Made by a program: the position numbers and the translations under genes
Notes under the pieces: model-generated
The model's database searches: none
What the model was told of the DNA's origin: nothing
What the model saw: the letters and a program-made list of their open reading frames with translations, nothing else
Assembly (NCBI GenBank): GCA_910586195.1
Contig: CAJUHO010000019.1
Span: 1-21,153 of the forward strand
DNA from: an uncultured Bacilli bacterium
GTDB lineage: Bacteria > Bacillota_I > Bacilli_A > RF39 > UBA660
Reading direction: 5' to 3'
Length of the DNA stretch: 21,153 nucleotides
Part shown: piece after piece, positions 7,853-15,077 of the stretch
Layout: every line of letters begins with the position of its first letter
Position numbering within the stretch: the stretch's first letter is position 1

Positions 7853-7881
7853 TTGACAACCCGTTTTTCTTGTTGTATCAT
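7853..7881 (+). promoter_or_regulatory. Promoter of tRNA-Pro
   Basis: Consensus TTGACA (7853-7858), exactly 17 bases of spacer and TATCAT (7876-7881), ending 12 bases before the mature tRNA. This is one of the strongest promoters in the window, as expected for a single tRNA gene. Confidence 0.85.
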
Positions 7882-7893
7882 TATTTCAGTCAT

Positions 7894-7970
7894 CGGAAAG
7901 TGGCTCAACTTGGTAGAGCATCTGGTTTGGGACCAGAGGGTTGCAGGTTCAAATCCTGTCTTTCCGACCA
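7894..7970 (+). tRNA. tRNA-Pro (anticodon UGG)
   Basis: A complete cloverleaf of 77 nt. The acceptor CGGAAAG pairs with CTTTCCG. The D stem is GCTC/GAGC. The anticodon stem TCTGG/CCAGA encloses loop TTTGGGA, so the anticodon is TGG with G37. The T arm is GCAGG TTCAAAT CCTGT. The discriminator is A and the CCA end is encoded. It closely resembles Bacillus tRNA-Pro. It stands alone, with its own promoter and terminator, rather than in a tRNA cluster. Confidence 0.97.
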
Positions 7971-7986
7971 TTTATTTGAAAATATT

Positions 7987-8014
7987 CTTATATCATAAAG
8001 ATATAAGTTTTTTT
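7987..8014 (+). terminator. Terminator of tRNA-Pro
   Basis: CTTATATC (7987-7994), loop ATAAA and GATATAAG (8000-8007) form a perfect 8-bp stem followed by seven T. It lies 16 bases after the encoded CCA. Confidence 0.85.
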
Positions 8015-8062
8015 ATGCCTGCATCCCTCTGGAAACCAAACGCTCTATACTACTACCAAAAA

Positions 8063-8797
8063 TTATACTTTATCAAACAGTCTCCAAAAATCATAATTAT
8101 AAATCCGAAATGCGGTACCATGATCATGAATCTCTCCTTTTCTTTTTCCATTTCTAAAAACCCCTACTGTAAAGCTTACAATAACAGCACCATCTTCCAA
8201 AGCTTGTAGAAAATAATCAAAACTTCGTAAATGATAAATTTTCATAAACAAATATCGAAAATACTCTTGGCCTTTCACTACTTTTTTCTCCGCCTCAATA
8301 AATGCTAAAAGCGATAGTTTACGTTCAAACTTCTCCTGTAACCAATCAAACGACCAAAATGTTTGCTTATCAACTAGTGTATTCTTTTTATAAATGCATA
8401 AATAAACCCTTTTGTCTAAACGATTGATTTCTAACTGATATTCATAAAAACAACCAATTTTCACCCGTCTATTGCTTTGAATCTCCCCCTGAAAAACTTT
8501 ACAATCTTTAAGAATTCTATCAGGATAACCATACATTTCTTTTAACCTCTTAATTTCAAACAAGTACTTTCCATCTGGTGTAGCATTAAATAACGTAGTA
8601 TATGATTTACTATAACGATTATGTGTCTTTAATTCGATTCCTAAATAATCTGGAAGCTCAAAATTTTCTTTTCCCAGTAACTTTTCAAAAGTAAGCCCAA
8701 TACTTCCAGGCCCCTCATTCACACTCTTAACCCATCCCAAATCTCTAATTTTTCTAAATTCATTTTTCAAATGTAAAATATCTATCATTTCAGTCAT
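8063..8797 (-). CDS. MvaI/BcnI-family restriction endonuclease-like protein (orphan)
   Basis: It resembles the MvaI/BcnI nucleases, which are structurally related to MutH. Visible evidence is a GPGSIGLTFEKLLGKEN segment (29-45) with Glu38, then PDYLGIELKT giving Asp50, Glu55 and Lys57, the D-x4-E-x-K spacing of the catalytic centre. It continues with SKSYTTLFNATPDGKY, typical of the family. Length is 244 residues from ATG 8797, chosen because AGGAGG lies 6 bases upstream; the longer frame to 8863 has no such site. MvaI and BcnI are monomeric enzymes cutting CC(W/S)GG-type sites, but the specificity here cannot be read from sequence. No DNA methyltransferase is next to it, so it may be a relic of a restriction system, a mismatch-nicking enzyme or part of a dispersed system. 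It is convergent with tRNA-Pro. Confidence 0.8.
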   Translation of the reverse strand: MTEMIDILHLKNEFRKIRDLGWVKSVNEGPGSIGLTFEKLLGKENFELPDYLGIELKTHNRYSKSYTTLFNATPDGKYLFEIKRLKEMYGYPDRILKDCKVFQGEIQSNRRVKIGCFYEYQLEINRLDKRVYLCIYKKNTLVDKQTFWSFDWLQEKFERKLSLLAFIEAEKKVVKGQEYFRYLFMKIYHLRSFDYFLQALEDGAVIVSFTVGVFRNGKRKGEIHDHGTAFRIYNYDFWRLFDKV

Positions 8798-8815
8798 ATA
8801 AAACCTCCTATTTAT

Positions 8816-8821
8816 ATTATA
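8816..8821 (-). promoter_or_regulatory. Possible -10 of the MvaI-like nuclease gene
   Basis: A perfect TATAAT on the minus strand just upstream of AGGAGG. Only poor -35 candidates are present (TTTACA is 20 bases away). The preceding terminator at 8852-8880 means the gene needs its own promoter. Confidence 0.35.
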
Positions 8822-8851
8822 GGAAAAACAAAAAATTTTTCTGTAAAAAAT

Positions 8852-8880
8852 AAAAAGCATCAAATTATAGAATGCTTTTT
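8852..8880 (-). terminator. Terminator after the membrane-anchored protein gene
   Basis: AAAAAGCAT and ATGCTTTTT (arms 8872-8880 and 8852-8860) form a 9-bp stem around an 11-base loop, with a T-rich tail on the minus strand. It lies 3 bp past the stop codon of the upstream gene. Confidence 0.8.
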
Positions 8881-8883
8881 ATT

Positions 8884-9687
8884 TTATCTGATATTCAAGT
8901 ACCACTCTTTCAGTGCAATACTACCACTTTTAGCAAAATCTTTAATTAATGAAAAAGTAATTTGAAAACTTTTCTTCATTGTTTGAAAATCTTCACGGGC
9001 TTGAGTACAAATCTCTTCATGGTTAGAACAAATACGATTAATAGTTTCCAAATAAGTAATCACTATTTTAGACTTTAGATTGCTAGCACCTTGTTTAATA
9101 CTTTCCTTATAGTTTGGAAAATAAGAATCAATTTTTTGATCAATAGAAAGGGCGATATTTAGCACCTTTAATTTAGCACTACTACTTAATTCTTGAAATG
9201 TCTTTCCATAAATAGTTCCTCCATGAAATAAAAAATTATAAATTGTAGTAACTCCATCCTTTATACGTTGACGAATTGTAATATCTTGTTCACTATTTGG
9301 CAAAACAAGTAGTTCCTGCTGATAAAAATATTCTACCACATCCGCTTCCGTTTTAGGAGAAGCCACCACACCATGATTAGAAGTGGGGATTTTAGAAGCT
9401 GTACTGTTATTCTCTGTATTAATATCAGAAGACGGTTGAGACTGATTTACCTGTTTCTCTTGCTGATTTTGTAAATCTGTATTTTTCTGCTCCTCACTTT
9501 TTTTTATTTCTACCTTTTTTTCAGTCTCCTTCTCCTTTTCAAAAACCTCAGCTTTTTCCTGCTCATTTATCTGAAAAGAACGAATAGTAAAGCAAATTCC
9601 TGTAGTGGCAAGGGCTACAAAAACACCACATAAAAATATAACCATAATTTTTTTATCATTCAGAATTCTTGTCCTTATCTTATCCAT
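8884..9687 (-). CDS. Uncharacterised membrane-anchored protein with charged linker
   Basis: I do not recognise the family. The 267-residue product has a basic cytoplasmic start, one hydrophobic helix (about 17-35) and a long low-complexity linker rich in Glu, Lys, Gln and Asn (about 40-105). A predicted helical C-terminal domain (about 110-267) contains VVEYFYQQELLVLPNSEQD, FLFHGGTIYGKTF and two cysteines in RICSNHEEICTQ, 7 residues apart. The layout suggests an extracellular domain held off the membrane by a flexible spacer; the paired cysteines could form a disulfide. I choose ATG 9687, 8 bases after AGAGGTG, over GTG 9696, which overlaps that site. It follows mutY by 48 bp and ends in its own terminator. 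A wall-associated or secreted-domain role is only inferred from topology. Confidence 0.75.
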   Translation of the reverse strand: MDKIRTRILNDKKIMVIFLCGVFVALATTGICFTIRSFQINEQEKAEVFEKEKETEKKVEIKKSEEQKNTDLQNQQEKQVNQSQPSSDINTENNSTASKIPTSNHGVVASPKTEADVVEYFYQQELLVLPNSEQDITIRQRIKDGVTTIYNFLFHGGTIYGKTFQELSSSAKLKVLNIALSIDQKIDSYFPNYKESIKQGASNLKSKIVITYLETINRICSNHEEICTQAREDFQTMKKSFQITFSLIKDFAKSGSIALKEWYLNIR

Positions 9688-9735
9688 TATTATCACCTCT
9701 TTTTATTTTACGGCATTTTTCCGCATTTGTACACA

Positions 9736-10785
9736 CTAACCATTACATATTTTTAACTCTTTTTCTACCTCTTTGACAAACGGATGAAAAGCACTTGGAA
9801 GAGCATATGTATGTAATAAAGCATCCATATCTACCCACACATAATCAGAGATTTCATCTTTAACATGAATTATATAACTACTCATTTGCCATTTTAGATG
9901 TGTAAAAATATGATTATAAGAAACACTAGATGTAATAGAATCAATGTCAAAGGAACAGTCAACTAAATATTGAAGAATTTCTGCTTCCTGATACATACCA
10001 GAAATATTAGGAAACTCCCAAAGATTTTTCAAAACTCCTCTATCATCGCGTTTATGTATAGCAACTTTACCGTTACATATCAATAGCAAAACTGTCATTT
10101 TTTGATTTTTCTTTATTTTTTTTGGAGAGCGAACTGGAATATTTAAAAAAGTATGTTTTTCCCGTGCTTTACAAAAGTTATTTAAAGGGCAAATATCACA
10201 CCTTGGTATTCCTAACGGAAGACAAATCACTTCACCTAATTCCATTAATGCCTGATTAAAATCTCCTGGATTAGAAGGTATGATTTTCATAAGTTCTAGA
10301 CGGACTTTCTTTCGAATAGCCATCTCATCAATATTATCATAACTATTAGTGAGTCTTTCGTATACTCGCAAAACATTTCCGTCTATTGTTACCTCTTTCA
10401 AAGAAAAGCAAATAGAGGCAATAGCACTTGCTGTATATTCGCCAATTCCAGGTAAAGAACAAATATCTTCAAAAGTCTGAGGGAATTCACCATTATATTG
10501 AGAAACAATTTTTATAGCTGCCTTTTTTAAATTGCGTGCCCGATTATAATAGCCTAGCCCTTCCCAATATTTTAATAATTTATCATCATCAACTTTTGCC
10601 AAGTCATGAACAGTGGAAAATTCTCCTATAAATCGTTTAAAATAAGGAATCACTGTCTCAATTCTAGTCTGCTGTAACATAACTTCTGAAATCCAGACAT
10701 AATATGGATCTTTCTCCATTCTCCATGGGAGGTCTCGCTTGTTTTCCTGATACCATTCTAATAATGGAATTACAATCTTTTTCAT
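9736..10785 (-). CDS. mutY: A/G-specific adenine DNA glycosylase MutY
   Basis: Removes adenine mispaired with 8-oxoguanine in base excision repair. The catalytic Glu34 lies in WISEVMLQQTRIETV. The helix-hairpin-helix is LPGIGEYTASAIAS (111-124) and the catalytic Asp is Asp135 in VTIDGNVLRVYERL. The [4Fe-4S] cluster ligands are Cys188, Cys196, Cys199 and Cys205 (C-x7-C-x2-C-x5-C). The C-terminal third (about 225-349) is the NUDIX-like 8-oxoG recognition domain, containing LLLICNGKVAIHKR, LWEFPN and HIFTHLKWQM. At 349 residues it is full length. The start is ATG 10785 after GAGGAAAAG. It has its own promoter downstream of the terminator of the FAD/Rieske gene. Confidence 0.97.
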   Translation of the reverse strand: MKKIVIPLLEWYQENKRDLPWRMEKDPYYVWISEVMLQQTRIETVIPYFKRFIGEFSTVHDLAKVDDDKLLKYWEGLGYYNRARNLKKAAIKIVSQYNGEFPQTFEDICSLPGIGEYTASAIASICFSLKEVTIDGNVLRVYERLTNSYDNIDEMAIRKKVRLELMKIIPSNPGDFNQALMELGEVICLPLGIPRCDICPLNNFCKAREKHTFLNIPVRSPKKIKKNQKMTVLLLICNGKVAIHKRDDRGVLKNLWEFPNISGMYQEAEILQYLVDCSFDIDSITSSVSYNHIFTHLKWQMSSYIIHVKDEISDYVWVDMDALLHTYALPSAFHPFVKEVEKELKICNG

Positions 10786-10803
10786 ATACTTTTCCTCATG
10801 TAA

Positions 10804-10832
10804 ATCATATCACATTTTAATAAAAGTGAAAA
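10804..10832 (-). promoter_or_regulatory. Candidate promoter for mutY
   Basis: TTTTCA (10827-10832), a 17-base spacer and TATGAT (10804-10809) on the minus strand, just upstream of the mutY ribosome site. It follows the terminator at 10848-10875, so a promoter is expected here. Confidence 0.5.
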
Positions 10833-10847
10833 GTCATATACAAAAGC

Positions 10848-10875
10848 AAAAAAATCTAGAATTATAATTTCTAGA
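10848..10875 (-). terminator. Terminator of the FAD/Rieske oxidoreductase gene
   Basis: TCTAGAA (10875-10869 on the minus strand), a 7-base loop and TTCTAGA (10861-10855) form a perfect 7-bp stem followed by seven T on the minus strand. It begins 10 bp past the stop codon. Confidence 0.88.
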
Positions 10876-10885
10876 AATTTAATTT

Positions 10886-12337
10886 TTAATCTAAATAAGA
10901 AATATCTTTCGTACTAGGACCCTTTATACATTCTCCATCTATTGTAAACCTAGAACTATGACATGGACAATCCCACGTCTTTTCCACTTCATTAAAAATT
11001 AGACTGCACCCCAAATGAGGACATTTGTTATAAACGATATGTTTCTTTTTATTTTCATCTATATAAATAGCCAAATTTTTACCATTTTTTGTACAGAAAG
11101 AGACTTTAGGGGAATACCATCCTTTTTGTTTCTTAATTTTAGGTCCTATAAAAGACTTCGTTTGGCCCAATAAATAATAAGGAAATTTAAAGAAAAAAGG
11201 AAGAGTTTTCCGAAGTGGATTCATAAGATATTGGAATTCATTTTTTTTGTTCTTCACTAAATCTGATAAGATCTTACCAGCCAGAACACCATTGGTCATC
11301 CCCCATGTATTGTATCCTACTCCAATATACATATTATCTTTTATTCTTCCTATATATGGAATATAATCGTTAGTAATCACATCTACATTACTATACTGGC
11401 AAACGATATCATTATCATTTAATTGAAAAATCTCCTTTACTCTTTTAAAATGCTTTTCATCATTCTGACAAAAAGCTATATTATGACTTTCAGAAAGAGA
11501 AATCTGATAAATTTCATTATCTTTCTGATAGAATCTACAAGAATAGGTGGGGCTAGCAGAACTAATACAACTATAATTTTTGTTCTTTTGTACTTTACTC
11601 ACAATAATATAGGACTTTTCCACTGAAGACTTCATTGGTAGTAAAAAAGGAAATAAGAAAAAGGGATAATGACAGGCTAAAATAACTTTATTTGCCTTAA
11701 TACATGCATTATTACTATAACAAATAAAACCACCATTTTTTTCTTCTATTTTCATAATTGGACTATTTTCATAAATAGAAATTCCATTTTTTCTAATAAC
11801 CTCATAAAGTCCTTCTAAATATTCTAACGGATGAAATACATAAGTATCCTCAACACAATAGGAATCATAAGATGTAATTTTATCTGGTAACGGATGTTTC
11901 TTTACAGAAACATGATATTTTTTTAAAAATTCGACTTCTTTTTGTAAATAGTTTACTTCTTTTTTTGTATTTGCAAACACAAAAGATGGTGTTTTTGTTA
12001 AAGAACAGGCTATATTTTCCTTTTCTATAATATCTACTAAATAAGAAATTGCCTCTCTTTGTGATTGTAAGTAATCTCTCGCTTTTTCTTCATTTAATAA
12101 CGCAGCAATTTTTGTATAAATTCGCTCCTGAAAATAAGTAATTTTTGCAGTTGTATTCAAAGTAACACCATGACCAATTGCAGAAGCATCTACCAAACAA
12201 ACAGAAGGATAGTCTTTCAAATAGTAAGCAGTAGTTAATCCAGTTATTCCCCCACCAATAATTAAAATATCTGTATAAACATTCTCCTTTAAGGAAACTA
12301 TTTTATGACTTTTCTCTTTTTTATCCCATATACTCAT
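10886..12337 (-). CDS. FAD-dependent oxidoreductase with C-terminal Rieske [2Fe-2S] domain (YhfW-like)
   Basis: A two-domain soluble redox protein. The first about 370 residues are a DAO/glycine-oxidase-type FAD domain: DILIIGGGITGLTTAYYL (GGGITG at 28-33) binds the dinucleotide, DASAIGHGVTLNTTAK follows the second strand, and YIGVGYNTWGMTNGVLAG is the C-terminal FAD segment. The last about 75 residues are a Rieske fold with cluster ligands Cys439 and His441 (CPHLGC) and Cys457 and His460 (CPCH). Cys444 and Cys459 are placed like the stabilising disulfide pair. B. subtilis YhfW has the same architecture; the substrate is unknown. The start is ATG 12337 (MSIWD), 5 bases after TGGTGA; the longer frame from 12364 has no such site. 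It is flanked by terminators on both sides, so it is probably monocistronic. Confidence 0.92.
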   Translation of the reverse strand: MSIWDKKEKSHKIVSLKENVYTDILIIGGGITGLTTAYYLKDYPSVCLVDASAIGHGVTLNTTAKITYFQERIYTKIAALLNEEKARDYLQSQREAISYLVDIIEKENIACSLTKTPSFVFANTKKEVNYLQKEVEFLKKYHVSVKKHPLPDKITSYDSYCVEDTYVFHPLEYLEGLYEVIRKNGISIYENSPIMKIEEKNGGFICYSNNACIKANKVILACHYPFFLFPFLLPMKSSVEKSYIIVSKVQKNKNYSCISSASPTYSCRFYQKDNEIYQISLSESHNIAFCQNDEKHFKRVKEIFQLNDNDIVCQYSNVDVITNDYIPYIGRIKDNMYIGVGYNTWGMTNGVLAGKILSDLVKNKKNEFQYLMNPLRKTLPFFFKFPYYLLGQTKSFIGPKIKKQKGWYSPKVSFCTKNGKNLAIYIDENKKKHIVYNKCPHLGCSLIFNEVEKTWDCPCHSSRFTIDGECIKGPSTKDISYLD

Positions 12338-12389
12338 ATATTTCACCAATATTAGTCTCTGCATAAATTTTAAATCTATACAAAATAAA

Positions 12390-12410
12390 AGACAACTATA
12401 AAAATTGTCT
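12390..12410 (-). terminator. Terminator after miaA
   Basis: AGACAA (12410-12405 on the minus strand), a 9-base loop and TTGTCT (12395-12390), followed by TTTATTTT. The stem is only 6 bp and its first bases overlap the miaA stop codon. Confidence 0.6.
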
Positions 12411-13293
12411 ATTTACTTCTCATATATTCTTCTATAAACATTCCAACTTCATCTATTGTTTTGGAAAAGTTATCATAGCATACATCAAACCATGAAATAT
12501 CCATTTGATTTTGGAACCAGGTATATTGTCTTTTAGCATAATTTCTAGAATTTTGCTTAATTTTTTCAACACAACTACGAAGAGATTGTTCATTCGCAAA
12601 AAAAGGATAAAGCTCTTTATAACCAATTCCATTCATTAATGCCTTGGTTTTTATATTTTTCATGTAATAAGGTTTTACCTCATCAATAAGATCAATAGCC
12701 ATATTATCTAATCGCCTATTAATTCTATCATATAATATATTACGATCTGCTGTTAAGCCAATAAAAATTACATCATCATATAAAAGGCGAAAGTCTGTAG
12801 TAAATGTGGAAAAGCCTGCTTCTAGCTTTTGTAACAATCTTATATTTCTTTTACGATTATTTTTAGCAGTAACAATTCCCGTTTCATAAGACATAATTTT
12901 TTTATATATTTCATCATCTGTTAAATCATCATAAGTTTCTAACTGCTTATCCTCTATAGGAAAAACATAATCATATAATGCCGCCTTTAAATAATAACCT
13001 GTTCCACCAACTAATATAGGCACTTTATTCTTATTTAGAATTTTTTGAATTTTGTCTCGTGCATCCTTTTGATAATCAAATACACTATAATCCTCCCATA
13101 CCTCTTTAATATCGAACAGATGATGGGGAATACCCTGCTTTTCTTTTGGTGTCACTTTAGCAGTTCCGATATCTAGTCCCTTATAAACTTGCATGGCGTC
13201 AGCATTAATAACTTCTCCATTATATATTTTTGCAAGTTCTACACTTAACTTTGTCTTTCCTACTGCAGTAGGTCCAACAATACATAAAATCAT
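12409..13293 (-). CDS. miaA: tRNA dimethylallyltransferase MiaA
   Basis: Transfers a dimethylallyl group to N6 of A37 in tRNAs that read codons starting with U. The P-loop GPTAVGKT (residues 7-14) opens the protein. NADAMQVYKGLDIGTAKVT is the substrate-binding segment (the usual NADS-type motif is NADA here), then IPHHLFDI, PILVGGTGYYLKAALY, the tRNA-binding insertion, MNGIGYKELYPFF and NYAKRQYTWFQNQ, all family landmarks. The 294-residue length is normal. The start is ATG 13293 after AGGAAGTGA. It lies 31 bp after proS with no terminator between, so the proline T-box probably also controls it. hfq and mutL, frequent partners elsewhere, are absent. Confidence 0.96.
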   Translation of the reverse strand: MILCIVGPTAVGKTKLSVELAKIYNGEVINADAMQVYKGLDIGTAKVTPKEKQGIPHHLFDIKEVWEDYSVFDYQKDARDKIQKILNKNKVPILVGGTGYYLKAALYDYVFPIEDKQLETYDDLTDDEIYKKIMSYETGIVTAKNNRKRNIRLLQKLEAGFSTFTTDFRLLYDDVIFIGLTADRNILYDRINRRLDNMAIDLIDEVKPYYMKNIKTKALMNGIGYKELYPFFANEQSLRSCVEKIKQNSRNYAKRQYTWFQNQMDISWFDVCYDNFSKTIDEVGMFIEEYMRSK

Positions 13294-13324
13294 TTAATCA
13301 CTTCCTACTTTACTATCATTAAAA

Positions 13325-14596
13325 CTAAGGTGAGACAAGTTCTATAATTTCTTCTATTGTTTTTGAAAACTTCTTTCCAGTTTTGGTCTCTTCTACCTCG
13401 ATCATTACCCCATCCGATTGATTTCCAATAATTGCAATATAGGGAGTTCCCAAAACATAACAGTCTTTTATTCTGCTTCCTAGGGAATAATCTATTCTAT
13501 CATCTATAATAGCGGAAATTCCGTGTTTATTTAAATCTTGATATAATTTCTCCGCAAACTCTTTTTTATCTTCCTTATAAACGATTTGAATCTTATATGG
13601 TGCAATATTAATAGGAAGAGAAAAGCCCTTCACACTTTCATTTTCTTTGATAACATTATTTTCAATAATAGTTGCTATAATCCTGCCTAAACCTATCCCA
13701 TAACATCCCATATAATATGGTTTTTCTTTTCCAGTTTCATCTTTATAAAATAGACCCATACTAGTAGAATATTGTGTACCAAGTTGAAAATTATTTCCCA
13801 GTTCAACGGACTGATACTCCTTTAAACAAGAAATATCATTAATTCCCAATTGTTTCAAATATTCATCACGATTTTCAAAGGATAATACTTCTTTGTTAAT
13901 TCCAATATTTTTTTCATTATCATAAAGAACTGTATCTTCACCCAAGTTAGTAATAGCTTGAAACTCCTCCGATACTTTTCCGCCCATAGTGCCATTATCA
14001 CTAACGGTTGGAATAATAGAAATTCCTAATCTTTTAAAGATATTTAAATAAGCATGGTGCATTAATTGATATGTTTTATTCATATCTTCTTCATTTTTAT
14101 CAAAAGAATAAGCATCCATCATAACAAATGTCCTAGGTCTAAAAAGATAACCTCTAGTCCTAATTTCTTTTCTAAATTTCTCACTTATTTGATAATAAAT
14201 AGCAGGCAAATTTTTATATGATAATAATCTATTTGCAGCAAATATAGTAGCACATTCTTCTGCAGTAGGCGCCAGTCCGTATTCTCCAAAGTTATTATTT
14301 AAGGTAAACATAATATCATTTTGTTTAGTATATAAATCCCAGCGTCCTGATTGCTCCCATACCTTCTTTGGTTGTAGTTTAGGAAAATCCACTTGAATAC
14401 ACCCTACTTTATCAAGTTCTTCAATAATAATATTTTCAACTATTCTTTCTAATTTAGTCCATAAATGACCACTACCATAAATTCCACTTTCATATTGATA
14501 CAATTCTCCAATTTTCATTAAAATATCTTGTCCAGCATAATTCTGATCAATATTTGATAAATCAATTTTTTTAATATTCAAACTACTTAATTTCAT
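13325..14596 (-). CDS. proS: Proline--tRNA ligase, short form without the editing insertion
   Basis: Class II synthetase charging tRNA-Pro. The catalytic core is visible: LQPKKVWEQSGRWDLY, LAPTAEECATIF (the substrate-binding loop usually TxE), motif 2 FRKEIRTRGYLFRPRTFVMMDAYSF in two parts around residues 137-161, and motif 3 GCYGIGLGRIIATII. The anticodon-binding domain starts near PINIAPYKIQIV (about 330-423). The product has 423 residues, against about 565-570 for common bacterial ProRS. The Ala-tRNA editing (INS) domain normally between motifs 2 and 3 is replaced by a short bridge after GGKVSEEFQA, as in alphaproteobacterial and mitochondrial enzymes. Editing would then need a free-standing YbaK/ProXp protein; none is in the window. 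The start is ATG 14596 after GGAGGAG, at the end of a T-box leader. miaA follows by 31 bp. Confidence 0.94.
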   Translation of the reverse strand: MKLSSLNIKKIDLSNIDQNYAGQDILMKIGELYQYESGIYGSGHLWTKLERIVENIIIEELDKVGCIQVDFPKLQPKKVWEQSGRWDLYTKQNDIMFTLNNNFGEYGLAPTAEECATIFAANRLLSYKNLPAIYYQISEKFRKEIRTRGYLFRPRTFVMMDAYSFDKNEEDMNKTYQLMHHAYLNIFKRLGISIIPTVSDNGTMGGKVSEEFQAITNLGEDTVLYDNEKNIGINKEVLSFENRDEYLKQLGINDISCLKEYQSVELGNNFQLGTQYSTSMGLFYKDETGKEKPYYMGCYGIGLGRIIATIIENNVIKENESVKGFSLPINIAPYKIQIVYKEDKKEFAEKLYQDLNKHGISAIIDDRIDYSLGSRIKDCYVLGTPYIAIIGNQSDGVMIEVEETKTGKKFSKTIEEIIELVSP

Positions 14597-14610
14597 ATTT
14601 TCTCCTCCAT

Positions 14611-14653
14611 AATAAAAGAATGGTAAAGGAGCACAGAGTGCGGTACCATCCTT
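14611..14653 (-). terminator. T-box intrinsic terminator before proS
   Basis: AAGGATGGTA (14653-14644) pairs with TACCATTCTT (14625-14616) over 10 bp with one G-T, enclosing an inner GCAC/GTGC stem, and is followed by TTTTATT. The 5' arm contains the T-box bulge sequence, so forming this hairpin excludes the antiterminator. Confidence 0.8.
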
Positions 14654-14803
14654 AGGTTACTTAATTCATATAACGGTCGTCTAACCGGAAATGTTTACAT
14701 TTCACTCAAAGGTAGGAACTTATATACTATTTTATTATCTTTCACCAACCGATAACTCTCTTTTAAAATCATTCTATAAGCTATGTCCTTCTCATTGATT
14801 TAC
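14611..14803 (-). promoter_or_regulatory. Proline T-box leader (riboswitch) controlling proS
   Basis: The leader RNA has the T-box core GGATGGTACCGC (UGGU at 14648-14645), a stem I region with AATGAGAAGG near its base, and a terminator that shares bases with the T-box. UGGU is complementary to the ACCA 3' end of the tRNA-Pro encoded at 7894-7970 (discriminator A). On the 3' side of stem I, CCU at 14716-14714 followed by A is my candidate proline specifier codon; its exact assignment needs a folded model. Uncharged tRNA-Pro should favour the antiterminator and raise proS, and probably miaA, transcription. Confidence 0.9.
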
Positions 14804-14809
14804 AAGCCA

Positions 14810-14838
14810 ATTTTATTATAAAATCTACTATTTGTCAA
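14810..14838 (-). promoter_or_regulatory. Promoter of the T-box/proS unit
   Basis: Consensus TTGACA (14838-14833), exactly 17 bases of spacer and TAAAAT (14815-14810) on the minus strand, placing the transcript start near 14803 at the head of the T-box leader. Confidence 0.8.
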
Positions 14839-14867
14839 TTATAATATGTTAAAAAACAGGCTAATTT

Positions 14868-15077
14868 CTAGTCTATATTAATCTTATATTTATAATAAAG
14901 CTCTCCTTTTTTATAGTACTCTACTAAAATCGCTTTCATTTTAAAGTTCGCTTCATAATATATTCCTAAACCATATCCACATACATGTTCTGGAAATACT
15001 TTTCCATCATAACTCCAAATATCTTGATTTTTACTTTTAGTTAAACATTCAAGTCTAACTCTATCTTTGTCCTTATC
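14868..15077 (-). pseudogene. C-terminal part of the split PD-(D/E)XK nuclease-like gene (-1 frame)
   Basis: An open frame of 69 codons with no start of its own, ending at TAG 14868. It encodes DKDKDRVRLECLTKS, then WSYDGKVFPEHVCGYGLGIYYE and ILVEYYKKGELYYKYKI. The composition is clearly protein-like, and the frame joins the preceding gene exactly after its AAA AAG codons if the reading frame slips by -1 at 15083-15077. The combined product would be 187 residues. It is either reached by ribosomal frameshifting or lost through a one-base deletion in the A tract (six A instead of seven). Nothing else suggests an independent gene. Confidence 0.65.

Noticed and set aside
7894..7970. tRNA-Pro as a phage or island attachment site
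   Set aside because: No integrase gene and no duplicated tRNA 3' end is visible in the window.
7810..8209. Plus-strand frames across tRNA-Pro
   Set aside because: They read through the tRNA and its terminator, so they cannot be real genes.
9700..9730. Possible terminator between mutY and the membrane protein gene
   Set aside because: The CGG/CCG stem is only 3 bp; the two genes may be co-transcribed.
11423..11626. Plus-strand frame inside the FAD/Rieske gene
   Set aside because: Antisense shadow of a well-supported gene.
12409..14838. Idea that proS was truncated by deletion
   Set aside because: The frame is intact, core motifs and the anticodon-binding domain are present, and only the editing insertion is absent, as in known short ProRS enzymes.
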